From positions 29,825,501 to 29,889,500 of the forward strand of contig CM073887.1 of NCBI GenBank assembly GCA_037176705.1: a DNA stretch of 64,000 nucleotides. Reading direction: 5' to 3'. The notes beneath the pieces were generated by a model that saw only the letters and a program-made list of their open reading frames with translations, made no database searches and was not told where the DNA came from. The position numbers and the translations under genes were made by a program. Source of the stretch: Molossus alvarezi. Lineage: Eukaryota > Chordata > Mammalia > Chiroptera > Molossidae. Positions 12,797 through 24,835 of the stretch are shown piece after piece (the stretch's first letter is position 1; each line of letters opens with the position of its first letter).

Positions 12797-12926
12797 CCCA
12801 CTATGTTAAATTATGTATTACTCCTCTACGTTAAATTATGTTATTACTCCTCTACGTTAAATTATGTTATTACTCCTCTATGTTAAAATATGTTATTACT
12901 CCTCTACTTTAAATTATATTATCACT
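12797..12926. repeat. 26-bp minisatellite, about five copies
   Basis: Unit CCTCTACGTTAAATTATG + TTATTACT repeats with a 26-bp period: units start at 12823, 12849, 12875 and 12901, with a partly decayed first unit from about 12797. The two inner units are nearly identical, the outer ones carry a few changes. There are no spacers. Confidence 0.95.
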
Positions 12927-13224
12927 ATGGAAAAATCTCCCCTGTCCCTTTCATCTACCTAAATCCATTGCATCCTGTAAGAATAGACCAATCCTTCTGA
13001 TGCCTAAAATTGACATTTTTAAGTTATTTGTTCAGTAAACATGGTACTTGTTGCCTCATAATAAAACTATGACTATTCTCGTCCTCTATGGACTAGAAAC
13101 TCCTAGCACAAGGAGTTTACTCAACTTTGTATTATGATGTTAGCACTGTACTGACACACGAGATCATTTTTCAATGCACAAATAACAAAGGGCATGGTGA
13201 TGTTTCTTATTTTCGCAATTAGGT

Positions 13225-13861
13225 ATGACCCTAGACCCCCTTACTTGCTTTGTTCCGTGGCCCCCAGCGGATGCCTGGAACCACAGGTAGCACGAAACTC
13301 TCTATTTACTGTGTTTTTCCCTATACACACATACTTATGATACACTTAAATGTATAAATTAGGAAGAGTAAGAGATTTAAAACGATAACTACTAATAAAA
13401 TAGCACAACTATAACCATATACCAAATACAAGTTATGCGGTCTCCCTCCCAGAATATCTGATTGCACTGTACTCACCTTTTCACTTAAAGGACACACTTT
13501 ACAGCTTCTCTCTGGCATATTTGAATCGCCAGGATCACTACTCTTGCACGTCGAGGCTATTACAAAGTAAAATAAGTGTTACTTGAACACCCGTGCTGCT
13601 CTACTGTGACAGTCAATCTGATAACCGAGACAGCGACTAAATGCTTAAAGGGCGAGTAGCATACACAGCGTGGATACGCTGGACAAAGGGATGATTCACG
13701 TCCCTGCAGGATGATGGGAAGCATGAGATTTCATCACACTACTCAAATAGCATGCAGTTTAAATCTTATGAACTGTTTTGTTTCTCTTGAATTTTTCCAT
13801 TTAATATTTTTGGACAAGTGTTGGTCGCGGGTAACTGAAACCGCAGATAAGGGGGGACTAC
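13225..13861 (-). mobile_element. Tigger-type (pogo/Tc1 group) DNA transposon, internally deleted
   Basis: The right end, GCAGATAAGGGGGGACTACTA, is the reverse complement of the Tigger-type terminus CCCCCTTATCTGCGG. The left side has CGTGGCCCCCAGCGGATGCCTG, and the inner part includes GATACGCTGGACAAAGGGATGATTCACG. A minus-strand fragment (13321-13518) retains phrases from the 5' transposase region (KVCPLSEKVSTV) but has stops. Not functional. Confidence 0.85.
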
Positions 13862-14149
13862 TATATCATGTTTATTTGAAGATTTTTTTTTATATACTTA
13901 AAACCTTACTAGGGATTTTATTTACTTACTGCAGCAACATGCAGGATTATAAATCATCTAATGTTTATTGGCAATCAATCATTTCAGCCTAGTACAGCTC
14001 AACCATTTCCAGATTCAATTTCTTTAATAACAGTTCTCATTAAGCATATTGATTTTTTACTACAGCTTCAATTTAATCTCATTATATGAAATAAGGGGGA
14101 GGCCAGCAAAACAGAGGAACACACAATTTTGGTCATTGTTTAATCTCGA

Positions 14150-14225
14150 TGCATTCAACAAATATTGATTTAATTGCTACCCTTTTCAGGCACCCAGCTA
14201 AATGCTGAGGAGATACTTAGAAGAA
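14150..14225 (-). repeat. L2-like fragment
   Basis: ATTCAACAAATATTGATT followed by CAGGCACCCAGCTAAATGCTGAGG resembles the antisense L2 3' end. Short and diverged. Confidence 0.5.
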
Positions 14226-14522
14226 TCATGTCAGTCTCAAACTCTCATAGATGGAAGGAATCAAAAAGAAAACAGTTGCATTACTTACATTTAATAATAT
14301 ATCATATACACAAATATATGAAGAATGGAAACGGGGAGCCCATTTTAAGTATGCAGAGCCATAGAAGACTCTGAGGAATACACTAGTCTTGGCGTTTCAA
14401 TGATAGCTCAATGAAGGGCGAGCCAATAGGTCTTCTTGGGAAAGGCACATGCCATGAAGTGAGAGTCCCCTGGTCTGCCTGAGGGTAAGAAAAGACATTA
14501 GATAATAAAGGGTTTCGATATA

Positions 14523-14648
14523 CAGGGTGGGGCAAAAGTAGGTTTACACTTGTGAGTACATGAAACAATTTATTCTTGTATTATTATTTTTTAATTTATT
14601 TACTATTTTCCAGATGAATAACTGTAAACCTACTTTTGCCCCACTCTG
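14523..14648. mobile_element. Mariner-type MITE, 126 bp (copy 1)
   Basis: Begins CAGGGTGGGGCAAAAGTAGG and ends with its near-perfect inverted copy (CCTACTTTTGCCCCACTCTG). It sits between TA dinucleotides (14521-14522, 14649-14650), the target of mariner/Tc1 elements. AT-rich middle, no coding capacity. Same length as the copy at 34196. Confidence 0.92.
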
Positions 14649-16727
14649 TATTATATAAAACTATGTGTTTTCATTTGATGATGGAGCTATACATTTATAT
14701 TTATAGCATATAATAATAATAACATTGGATGAATACTTAGTATTTATCAATCATTTTAATTTGTCATTTAAAAATATATATTAACACATTTATTTCTCAA
14801 CACAAGACCTATGTAAACTAACACACACATACACAAGATGATGCCTAAGTTGATTTTTAACTGCATAATTTTAACAATAATATTGGGTTTCATTGTAGTT
14901 CACTTTTTTCCCAGTCACTTGGGTCCATATATGCAGATAGAACTATGATTTAGACAAATAATACATCTATAAATTTTTAAGCGACTTTTCAGTTTTATGG
15001 CAAAAGAGAATAGCAAGCATCATTTGAAGGATATATAGCTTATGCCAGTTGTTTTTTACAAACACCCTAAAGTACATACAACTCCTCTTACAGTAGACTG
15101 TCTATTGCCCTCTAAATATAGTTAACTTTCTTCCTAACCTTTAAATAATGCCCAGCTTGGGAGAGAGATATCCAGTATAAATTTTATTTTTAAAATACTA
15201 AAGGAAAATTATAGTGGAGTAGTTGCTTTCAAAGACCAGCAATTATAGGGTATAAAATGAAAATCTTTTTACATAATGAAAGGCACAATAAATAGAGAAT
15301 TTTTAATATAGAAAGACAACCAATCCTTGTAACCATCATTGTTAACTCTTATATTTCTTATCTTGCATTCAAAAAGCAAAAATTACAGATTGATCTAAAA
15401 TAAAAAAAAACAGTATCGTAGATATTTCTGGTTTGTAACAACATCTACATAAGCTATCAACATTGTACTTCTGAGCACTCAGTATTTTGGAGTGAGATAT
15501 TTAAGAAGGCTATTAAAGTTGATTAGCCAAAGAAAAAGAAGTTGTAAAATATCCAATTTTGTTGTTCCTTCAAGGATTTATTATATTATTTCTGTTCAAT
15601 TAGCAAGGCTCCGGCAGGGTAGGAGACTTCTCATATATTTTCTTTCTAACAATATACACTATTAAAATCAGAAAAGGGAATAAAAACTATTAGTAAAGAA
15701 CACTTTTTTTGCTCACTCAAGGAACTTGATGCAGAGGTGTGTGAATGAAGTTATATTAGTGAAGCATGGAAATTGGCAATTGCTTATAAATGACTGTTTT
15801 TCATCTTGAAAATTAGTTATGAATTTAACTCTGGTAAACACTCTCAAATTTATATAGCCAATGTTCAAGCATATTTATAGTGACATTATTATGATTCCTA
15901 AAACCTTTTTTCAATGAGAAAAATGCATTGTGATTCTATGACTTTCACCTAAAAATAATAAACCAGCAATTGTTCAGAGGGAGAATATTAATCCCTCTCT
16001 TATTTTATTCAATTGTATTCCATGGTGACATAATTAAGTCTAACAATGTAACTTGAATGTGCTTCTTCAGCAACTTATTAATGAGTGTTTTACAAGGAGT
16101 CGACAAATATGTATGAGTTTATGGCAGGGGGATATTTTATAATATATAAAATATTATAAATATAAAATATAAAAACATCTTATGGATGTAAGAATTATTT
16201 TAATATATGGAAAGAAAAATTGTGACATCAAAAATAGTCGTCATTGGATTGCCACTACATGTGTAAGGTGAACAAGGACAACTTATTTTTTTAGAGAGAA
16301 ACAGAGAAAACCATGTTTGCAATGATATATTGGTTCATTTTTCTGAATTAGGTAATTAAAGGACCATTTTCTGCCTAATGCTTTAGAGTCAATTGCTTGA
16401 CACAGTGTATCAGTGGCCTTACAAAGATATGTAAGAGTGATATATCTTTCAAAGTCATATTGGAGTATGATCTAACAGTCCACTCATTAGGGCACAGACT
16501 CTGTGATCATGCATGTTAACTTGTTCATGTGTTGTCTACAAAAGATGCAAATAAATTCTCTCCTATATAAAAGATAAGTCCAAAATAACTGTTTTCTTGC
16601 CATGTAGGACCCTAACTACTTTTGTATTTAACAACAAACTTATTTCAGCATGCCTTCCCTAAATTATGTACATTTCTGTTCCTCAAATGGACTTTGAAGT
16701 AGCCTTACCATCTTTCTAGTGCTTTTT

Positions 16728-16969
16728 TTTTATCCTCACCCGAGGACATTTTTCCATTTTTTGTTCGGGTAGAGTGGGAGGGAGAGAGAGGAACAGAGAG
16801 AGAGAGAAACATCGATGTGAAAAGAACACATTGAGTGGCTGCCACCCGCACGACCGACCAGGGCCGGGGACAAACTGCAACCGAAGTACGTGCCCTTAGC
16901 GGGAACCGAACCTGGGTCTCTCTGGACCGCAGGCCGACTCTCTAACCGCTGAGCCAAACCGGCCAGGGC
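16728..16969 (-). mobile_element. Ves-type SINE (type A)
   Basis: Reads antisense: poly(T), ATCCTCACCCGAGGACATT, GA-rich middle, then GAGCCAAACCGGCCAGGGC. CpGs and boxes are well kept. Flanked by a 17-bp duplication TCTTTCTAGTGCTTTTT / TCTTTATAGTGCTTTTT (16711-16727, 16970-16986). Confidence 0.95.
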
Positions 16970-17084
16970 TCTTTATAGTGCTTTTTATTAAGGAGGTAAA
17001 TAAACCTTTGTCTTATGCTCATTTTATATTTGTATGAGAATTGTTAACTCTTTTAACTCTTTGAAAATTATACTTCAACAATGT

Positions 17085-17349
17085 GGTTTTGTTTTGTTTT
17101 GTTTTTGTTACTCCTCACCTGAAGATAATTTCCCATTAATTTTTAGATAGAGTGAAAGGGAGGGCAGAGGAGAGAGAGAGAGAGAGAGAAACATTGATGT
17201 GAGAGACATATCGATTGGCTGCCTCCCCCACGATCCTGACCAGGGTAGAGGATCAAACCTGCAACCCAAGTACATGCCCTTGATGGGGGAATCAAACCCA
17301 TGACTCTTCAATTCCCGAGCTCTAACTGGTGAGCCAAGCCAAGCAGGGC
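17085..17349 (-). mobile_element. Ves-type SINE (type A-like, diverged)
   Basis: Antisense tail CTCCTCACCTGAAGATAATT, GA-rich middle, head GAGCCAAGCCAAGCAGGGC. Flanked by TCAACAATGT on both sides (17075-17084, 17350-17359). The left part contains a GTTTT-rich stretch. Confidence 0.93.
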
Positions 17350-18196
17350 TCAACAATGTTTTAAGCCCTATACATCTATGGTTTCTACATGTTTGAGCAT
17401 GGTATTTTGGTAACATACTTTTTACTTTCTGCAATTTAACTGAATAAAAGGGCCGCTATTATTTATACAATTTGGTGATAAAATTTGACATTAGGAACAG
17501 CTTTTTTTGTGGAATAGGGGTGGAAGGACCTTAAATGTTTCTAGTATTTTAAGACTTTTAGAGACCTTGACATAATTCCTGGCCCAGCAGAGGTATGCAC
17601 CCATGAAACACCTCAGTCATGGCTCTGTCATTTCCTAGGGAACAGGATGCTGGCCAGACATGAATGTCCCCTGAATCATAGCCTTCTTATCAGTAAGGAG
17701 AATAAAAGACAGCTCAGCAACTTGCCATACAAATCTGTGAAAAATATGTTAAATGAAACATATATCTTAACAGCACATATATACTAAAAATTAATAAGAT
17801 TTACTTTTCCTTCCCTCACAGGAATATTTACTCCTTCTGACCTTATTTAAATTTCCTTGCTCATTTGCTTATAGGGCTTTATTCTATTGTATCTAAATAT
17901 AGAACTGAAAAATCAACTTTTAGTTAACAGTTTAAATGTATATAAAACTCCAATAAATATTTTATAAGAATATTTAATATTTACCTTCACACTTAAAAAT
18001 ACAAAAATAATGGATAACAATTTGTTTTTTATATCTCAGATTGTTAATATTACAGAAAGTGTGTGTCCCTGATACACACTAATAGAATAGAATATACAAT
18101 CTATAATCTATAGAATAGTCAAAAGAATACAAATATGTTAACAGAAAGTTAGACATGGTCATGTAATTTACTTAGAAAAAAATATTGTTAGTTTTT

Positions 18197-18403
18197 GCCC
18201 AGCCAGTGTGGCTCGGTGGTTGAGTGTCAACTCATGCTCCAAGAGGTTGCTGGTTCTATTCCCGGTCAGGGCATATGCCCAGGTTCTGGGCCCAATCCCC
18301 AGTTGGGGGGACATGCAGGAGGCTGCCAATAGCTGTTCTCTCTCATTGATGTTTCTATCTCTCTCTCCCTCTCTCTTCCTCTCTCTCTCAAAATCAATAA
18401 AGG
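18197..18403 (+). mobile_element. Ves-type SINE (type B)
   Basis: Head GCCCAGCCAGTGTGGCTCGG, CCCAGGTTCTGGGCCCAATC, tail AAAATCAATAAAGG. Flanked by AAATATTGTTAGTTTTT on the left and AAATATTATTAGTCTTT on the right, a target duplication with two changes. Confidence 0.93.
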
Positions 18404-19344
18404 AAAAAATATTATTAGTCTTTAAAGAATGTAAGTTTTCAGGACTTTGAAAAAGTACACACTGATGTCTAAATATACTATTCCCACCATGTTTACTTGA
18501 ATTGTTTTTCCTCTAAAAATAAAAGTTACCCCTGTGCAGTGCAATGTCAATCAGTTAAAAGGTGTTTTTGTTGTTGTTGTTGTTTTGTTATTGTTGAAGT
18601 TAGATTTGACCTTGTTATGCACTAAAATAAATCTTATATGTACCAACCATAAACTCAATGTATTTCTAAACTGGAGGTAACTTTAGAGGAGAAGCAGTTG
18701 AACAGAATAGATCAAGACTTAAAAGAAAAGCTTCACTTGAGTTGCATGCTGACTCCATATACAATTTGCTTTAATTACCAGACTTATTTAGGAACACATT
18801 TGAAATTATACTTGTAAAATAGATAATTAAAATATACTTTAAAATTTTTAATTTGATTTTAGAGTTCTCAAGTCAAAATGTTATGGCTATTATGTATGCC
18901 CAATGAAGCTATGTGTCACTGTAAACAATAGTTACATTGTTAAATAAATACAAAAACATAGCATCAGGTGCCAAATTTGTGTTCTTGATAGAAGAAAATG
19001 TTATGAATTAGTAGACTCAAAAAATTATTGGCAAAGTTTAATTTTTGGCCTTGAAGAATAATAAGAAAATAATTTTTAAAAAATAAGTAAAATTTTAATT
19101 GTAGAGACATTTTTATGAAGCTTGAAGTCGATAAAATTCAGGAGGCACAGAATCAACCAAACTGTTGCCGTAGTGACTCTTAGTATAAGATCAGTGGGGA
19201 ATGAAATTTTCTTAAATCAAAATCAATACTGTAAAATGCCTGCGTGCATCTGATCACTTAATAACTTGGCCTGTAGGGAATTTATTTGCTTAAGTTTTAC
19301 TCATTTGTTTGTTGTTGGGCAAAAAGACGTTAACAGCCTGACCA

Positions 19345-19591
19345 GGCCCTGGCTGGTTTGGTTCAGCAGTTAGAATGTCCGTTCACAGTCCAGAGAGACC
19401 CGGGTTTGGTTCCTGCGAAGGGCACATACCTTGGTTGTAGTTTGTCCCTGGCCTCAGTTGGGGTTGTGCAGGGTTGGGGTTGTGCGGGTGGCAACCAGTC
19501 GATGTGTCTCTTTCATGTCAATGTTTCTCTCTCCCTCCCTCCTGCTCTATCTAAAGATAAAAAAATAAAATAAAATAAAAAATAAAAAAAA
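19345..19591 (+). mobile_element. Ves-type SINE (type A), first of three in tandem
   Basis: Head GGCCCTGGCTGGTTTGGTTC. A short internal duplication repeats GGTTGGGGTTGTGC. It ends in an AAAAT-rich tail directly abutting the next SINE. Confidence 0.92.
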
Positions 19592-19747
19592 GAACCTGAC
19601 TGGTATGGCTCAGTGGTTGAGCACTGACCTGTGCACCAAAGGTCGCTGGTTCGATTCCCAGTCAGGGCACCTGCCCAGGTTGTGGGCCAAATCCCCAGTG
19701 GGGGGGATGCAGGAGGCAGCTGATCTATGTTCTCTCTCATTGATGTT

Positions 19748-19785
<38 letters not shown>

Positions 19786-19836
19786 ATCCTCTCTCTCTAA
19801 AAATCAGTGAACAAAAAAACGTTTTAAAAACTGTTA
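19592..19836 (+). mobile_element. Ves-type SINE (type B), second of three in tandem
   Basis: Head AACCTGACTGGTATGGCTCA, B-box-like GGTTCGATTCC, GGATGCAGGAGGCAGC block. It contains a long perfect (CT)n run at about 19752-19780 and ends in AAAATCAGTGAAC. Confidence 0.92.
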
Positions 19837-19840
19837 CAGT

Positions 19841-20106
19841 CCCTGGTTGGTGTCGGCCCATGGACCAACGAGACCCAGGTTCAGTTCTTGCTAAGGGCAC
19901 GTACCTCGGTTGCAGTTTGTCCCCAGCCCTGTTGGGGTTGTGTGGGTGGCAACCAGCCGATGTGTCTCTCTCACATCAATGTTCTCTCTCTCTCTTCTTC
20001 CCTCTCTCCCTCCCTCTTTCCCTCCTGCTCTATCTGAAGATAAATGCAAAAAAAAAAAAAAAAAAAAAAGTCCTCGGATTAGGATAAAAAATAAAAATAA
20101 AAAAAA
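19841..20106 (+). mobile_element. Ves-type SINE (type A), third of three in tandem
   Basis: Head CCCTGGTTGGTGTCGGCCCA lacks part of the A-box region. The TTGCAGTTTGTCCCCAGCC block is intact. The tail has a run of about 22 A before GTCCTCGGATTAGGAT. Confidence 0.92.
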
Positions 20107-20549
20107 TATTACAGAAATGTTGGGAATATTTTGTTAGATTCCTCTTAAGAGAACAGTTAGATCGCGAGTGCTTCTTTTATGAGTGACTATATAGCAATGT
20201 CCTATCAGCAGGTGATAGGGAAAAGCAGCCACAGAATAGGACTCCAAAGTTTGGGTCCAAGTAACTCAAAATATAATAGGACTATTGGTAATAATGGAAG
20301 TATCAATGGTTTGGTTTCTTGTTGGAATCAGAATATGGTTTATACATACATATGTTGACTTTGAAGATTTTGAATGACATCCCACAGAAAATATGTCTAG
20401 TTTGAAGACACAAGATTTATTATCCATATTTATAAAAATTTACATACCAAAGTGTAAAATGATTCATATGTTCAATCACTGGTTTTTACTGTTTTGGAGA
20501 TCCTTCAAGCTTCCAGTCATGATCATGGTTTTGAGATGACAGTTTAATC

Positions 20550-20690
20550 CTAGTAAATCCACTTATATCATCTCTCATACTTATGATCAGGAAGGTATTG
20601 CTATTCCAGTTTTGCCAACAAGAAAGGCTCAAAGAAGGTAGATTACTTCAAGGGCTAAGCTGAACCAGAGAGCGCTGAGCTGCCAGGTGT
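20550..20690 (-). repeat. MIR SINE, old copy
   Basis: GGAAGGTATTGCTATTCCAG, then AAGAAAGGCTCAAAGAAGGT, follows the MIR antisense order (GAGGTAGGTACTATTATCCC ... AAACTGAGGCTCAGAGAGGT). Confidence 0.6.
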
Positions 20691-20910
20691 CACAGTAGCT
20701 GATTGACACCATGGCCAAAATAAAAGTAACATATAAGCTTTTAGTCGCTTAGTGCTGAAATATAAGCAAGAAGCTACATTAGAGGAAGTGGGACGGTCCC
20801 ACTTTTCCCCATGAAATTGTACCAGTCAAGGGTCAGGTGAATCAGCACAGATGTGGTGAATTGCAGGCCATCGCACTGCCTAGAAGGGTTGAACAAAAGA
20901 ATCCTACAGG

Positions 20911-21098
20911 TCCTGGCCCATGTGGCTCAGTGGATTGAGGGTCATCCCATGGACTGGTTCAATTCCCGGTCAGGGCACATTTCTGGATTGCAGGCTCAAT
21001 CCCTGGTCGAGGGTGTGCAGGAGGCAGCTGATTGATGTTTCTAGCTCTCTCTCTCTCTCAAAAAATCAATAAAACATATTTTTAAAAATAAAAATAAA
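20911..21098 (+). mobile_element. Ves-type SINE (type B-like)
   Basis: Head TCCTGGCCCATGTGGCTCAG, GGTTCAATTCCCGGTCAGGG, GTGCAGGAGGCAGCTGATTG, tail AAAATCAATAAAAC. A-rich DNA then leads into an antisense L1. Confidence 0.9.
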
Positions 21099-21111
21099 AC
21101 AAAAATTCTGC

Positions 21112-21499
21112 ATTTTTTTTCTAACTGGATTTATTGGGGTGACATTGGTTAATAAAATAATATAGGTTCAGCTGTACAATTCTATAATACATCATGTGTA
21201 TTGTATTGTGTATCCACCACCCCTTGTCAAGTCTCCTTCCATCACCATTTATCCCTCCTTTACCCTCCTCTACCTCCCCCACCCTCTTCCCCTCTGATCA
21301 CCACACAGTTGTCCATGAGTTTTTTCTTTCTGCTTAATCCCTTCACCGTTTTTGCCCAGCCCCACAACCCCTCTCCACTCTGACAGCTGTTAGTCTGCTC
21401 TCTATGAGCCTATTTCTATTTGGTTTGTTAGTTTATCTCGTTCATTAAATTCCACATATGAGTGAAATCATACGGTACTTGTTTTTTTCTGACTGCAGT
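21112..21499 (-). mobile_element. L1 3' end, truncated
   Basis: Antisense: poly(T), then TTATTGGGGTGACATTGGTTAA, the L1 3' UTR also seen at 28615 and 34322. It ends at TGAGTGAAATCATACGGTAC, where the L1 is 5' truncated. Confidence 0.88.
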
Positions 21500-21905
21500 T
21501 TAAAGATATGGGGGAAGAAGGGAGGGAAGCGTAAGGGTCAGGATGGTAAAGTACTAAATATTGAGCGAGAATGGCAAAGAATATTCAGGTTCCCCCACCC
21601 CCTTTTCCCACATGAGATCTCAGGAAAACCTCTGCCGTAAGTTCCCGATGACGACTCCTCCTAATGGAGGTTCTTGGGCTAATAAAACAGATAGCATAAG
21701 AGCACTGGTGTCCGGGGGATCCTGAGTTCTTCTCTGTTCTTCCCTTCAGAGATGGCAGTGCTCTGGCTGTGCACTGGCTGCGCACCAAGTCTGGTATGGG
21801 ACGGGCAGCCTGTGAGGTCTCCGTCAGATCTCTGTAACCACCTGTGCTGAGCACTCACCGATCACACAGGGTTTTCACCAAGGGCCAGACACGTCAATAA
21901 TTTGG
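21500..21905 (+). repeat. Possible solo LTR of an endogenous retrovirus
   Basis: GC-richer block with an LTR-like order: GGGCTAATAAAACAG (poly(A) signal), then GGTGTCCGGGGGATCCTGAG and a TTCTTCTCTGTTC run typical of R/U5. No viral genes and no clear target duplication, so ends are approximate. Confidence 0.4.
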
Positions 21906-23054
21906 GCACAAACTGATTGAAACCAGAACTTATATACTCGTATGGCTTGAAAAAACATCATGTGTTTTTAAATTCAAAATACTGCTTTGATTAAAATCAT
22001 TTTTAGTCAGTTACCTATCACTTTATTGATTTTTCTGTAATCTCTTGTAATTTTATTATTCTTTACTAATAAAAATATACGTTTGGAAATGTTTGTTGTA
22101 ACTTGGGATAGAAAACAGAGATGGTGATAGAGTTGCAGTCCCATAGGCCCAAAGAACCCTGAACAAATGATCAAGGGAGAAACCCTTTGTGCTGGGACGT
22201 ATGTGGGACAGCCTTAGGGTTTTGCTGCCCAGAGGTATCATAAAAGTCACTCATCTCCAGGACTAAAACTAACTTAGATTTAACTAATATTTTGCTGATA
22301 TCATTTGGTTCTACTTTGTCTAACACATATCAGTCTACATACTGACTTGGCTCCTTCACTGAATTTTAAACTCCTTGCTCCCTGGCCACATCTCTTCACT
22401 CATATTGAGTAACCATTTCGCAATACATACTAAAATGATATCTGCGTAGGAAGTTCCCAATTAATATATATTTTTTAACTTGAATAGGCTAAGAAATCAA
22501 TAAAATAGAGAGCGTTGTTGTTTCTGGGGACCAGGGACTTTTTAGTACACCCAGGCAGCAGAATAATGTGGTTGTCCATTAGTAGTCTGGATCTGGGCAC
22601 TAGAAATGAGTTAGTGACAGATTGTGATTGAAGGCTTAATATTGGCAAGGCCAACCTTCTAGGAAGTCAAAAGGAATAAATTGCTAATTAGAAGTGGAGG
22701 TTTCAGATTAAGATGCATTATAAAATCCAAACTTAAATTTCATTGGGATTTAATGTTACACTTAATGGACTAAAGTGATTTCAAATGTCCTTTTTTGGCA
22801 TCTCTCTGCACATTAAAAGTAATGTGGCTGCCATTCATCTTTGGTTAATCTGAGGAAGTAAAATAATTACACTCTGATATTATGTTTTATGTATTAATTT
22901 TTCTTTAGGCATAATTTTAAAAATGGAGCTTCCATTTGTATGTTTCCTTTAAGCAGTTTTTATCATTGTGGTCATATTTCTGCTCTTACGTCTTATGAAG
23001 ACTTGTAACACGTATCAGGACCCGTTGATATTTTAAATTCAGTTTTGTTTGTTT

Positions 23055-24452
23055 TTTAATCTTTATTGTTGAGAGTATTACAGATGCCCCCCTCCCCCCC
23101 CGTTGTCCCCTTCCTCCCAGTTTCTGTCCTGCCCTAGGCCTTTACCACCTACTGGCTGTGTCCATGGGTAATGCACATATGCATGCATGTTCTTTGGTTA
23201 TTCTCTTCCCACCCCGCTCCTCCTTTCTCTCTGAGGTTCATCAGTCTCTACAAGGCCATTGTAATCATATCAGCCTGGTACTGGCACAAGAACAGGCATA
23301 TAGATCAATGGAACAGAACACAGAACCCTGAAATCTACCCAAGCCATTACACTCAATTAACATTTGACAAAGGAGGCAATAGCATTCAATGAAGTAAAGA
23401 CATTCTCTTCAATAAATGATGTTGGGAATATTGGACAAATAACATACAAAAAAATGAAACTAGAGTATCAACTTATACCATGCACAAAAATAAACTCAAA
23501 GTAGATAAAAGACTTAAATGTAAGTTGTGAACTCATAAAATATAGGTGGAAAAATTTCAGACATCTCATGTAGTGGAATTTTTACTGATACATCACCTAG
23601 GGCAAGAGAAACAAAAGAAAAAAATAGACAAATGGGACTATATTAAACTAAAAAAGTCTGAACAACAAAAGAAACCAGCATCAGAATGAAGAGGGAACCC
23701 AGTATTTGGAAGAACATATTTGCCAATGATACATCTGATAAGGGGTTAATTTCCACAATATTTTAAGTACTCATACAACTCAACAAATGGAAGACAAACA
23801 ATCCAATTAAAAAATGAGTACAGGACCTGAATATACACTGAATGTAAATGTCCAAGAGACATATGAAAAAATGCTCAAAATCACTAATTATCAGAGAGAT
23901 GCAAATTAAAATGACAATGAGGTACCACCGCACACCTGCGAATGGCCGCCATCAGTAAATCAACAAACAGCAAGTGCTGGTGAGGATGTGTGGAAAAGAG
24001 ACCCTAGCCCACTGTTGGTGGGATTGCACACTGGTACAGCCAGTATGAGAAACTATGCAATTTTCTCAAAAAATTAAAAATTTATCTGCCATGTGACCCA
24101 GTAATCTCATTCCTAGAAATAGATTCTAAGAATTCCAAAACACCAATCAGAAAGAATATATGCACCCCTATGTTCATAGCAGCATTATTCACAATAGCTA
24201 AGATATGGAAACAGCCCAAGTGCCCACCAGTAGATGCTTGGATAAAAACGCGGTGCTACATAAATACAGTGGAATACTGTGCAGTAAAGAAGAAGGCTCC
24301 ATTACCCTTTGAGACAGCCTGGAGGGAAAGTATTATGCTAAGTAAATAAATCAGTCAGAGAAAGACAAGTATTGCATGATCTAACTTATATGTGGAATCT
24401 AATGAACAAAATAAAGTGATGAGTAAAATAGAAACAGAGGCATGGAAAATTT
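23055..24452. mobile_element. L1 with 5' inversion (twin-priming form)
   Basis: 23055-23250 is antisense bat-type L1 3' UTR, starting AATCTTTATTGTTGAGAG. At about 23250 the orientation flips: 23251-24452 is sense L1 ORF2 C-terminal part (CTGGTACTGGCACAAGAACA onward) into the first 3' UTR bases, ending at GAGGCATGGAAA. In L1 order this end lies just upstream of where the antisense part begins. The two pieces thus form one insertion on the minus strand with its 5' part inverted. Stops interrupt all frames. Confidence 0.75.
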
Positions 24453-24589
24453 AGTAGTCTTTAATTTTTTGTTGTTGTTCTTGTTTTGTTACAATTTTCC
24501 TCAACTAAAATGTTCTCCATAACTCAAAACTTAGAAATTATTGATTTTCAAATTGAGTTTGTGAAAAAACAAAAAACGGGGGAATTAAC

Positions 24590-24790
24590 ATGTTTTGAGC
24601 ACCTATCACGTGACAGACACAGGGCTAATTCATTACATTAAATTGGCTCATTCAATCATGAAGAAAATGTTGTAAGAAGAGGTGCTTTTCTCCCATTTAT
24701 GTATTATACACTGAGGCTGAAATTGATTTAAGCAAAATCATACAGTGGGAGCTAGAATTACAGCCAGAATTAAAAACCAAATTTGTTGAC
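24590..24790 (-). repeat. MIR SINE, old copy
   Basis: TTGAGCACCTATCACGTGAC, then CTCCCATTTATGTATTATACACTGAGGCTG and TTGTTGACTCC, in the MIR antisense order. Older than the L1 pieces on both sides, so it is flanking DNA, not an insertion into an L1. Confidence 0.8.
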
Positions 24791-24835
24791 TCCCAAGTGA
24801 CACCACTTGGTCTGTGTAGAAATGTTTCCATTCAG

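Noticed and set aside
12797..12926. CRISPR-like array
   Set aside because: Units abut with no spacers, in a mammalian intron. It is a minisatellite.
19605..20087. 160-codon frame
   Set aside because: Translation of two SINEs and their CT repeats (Ser/Leu runs). The same pattern recurs in the frames over every other SINE.
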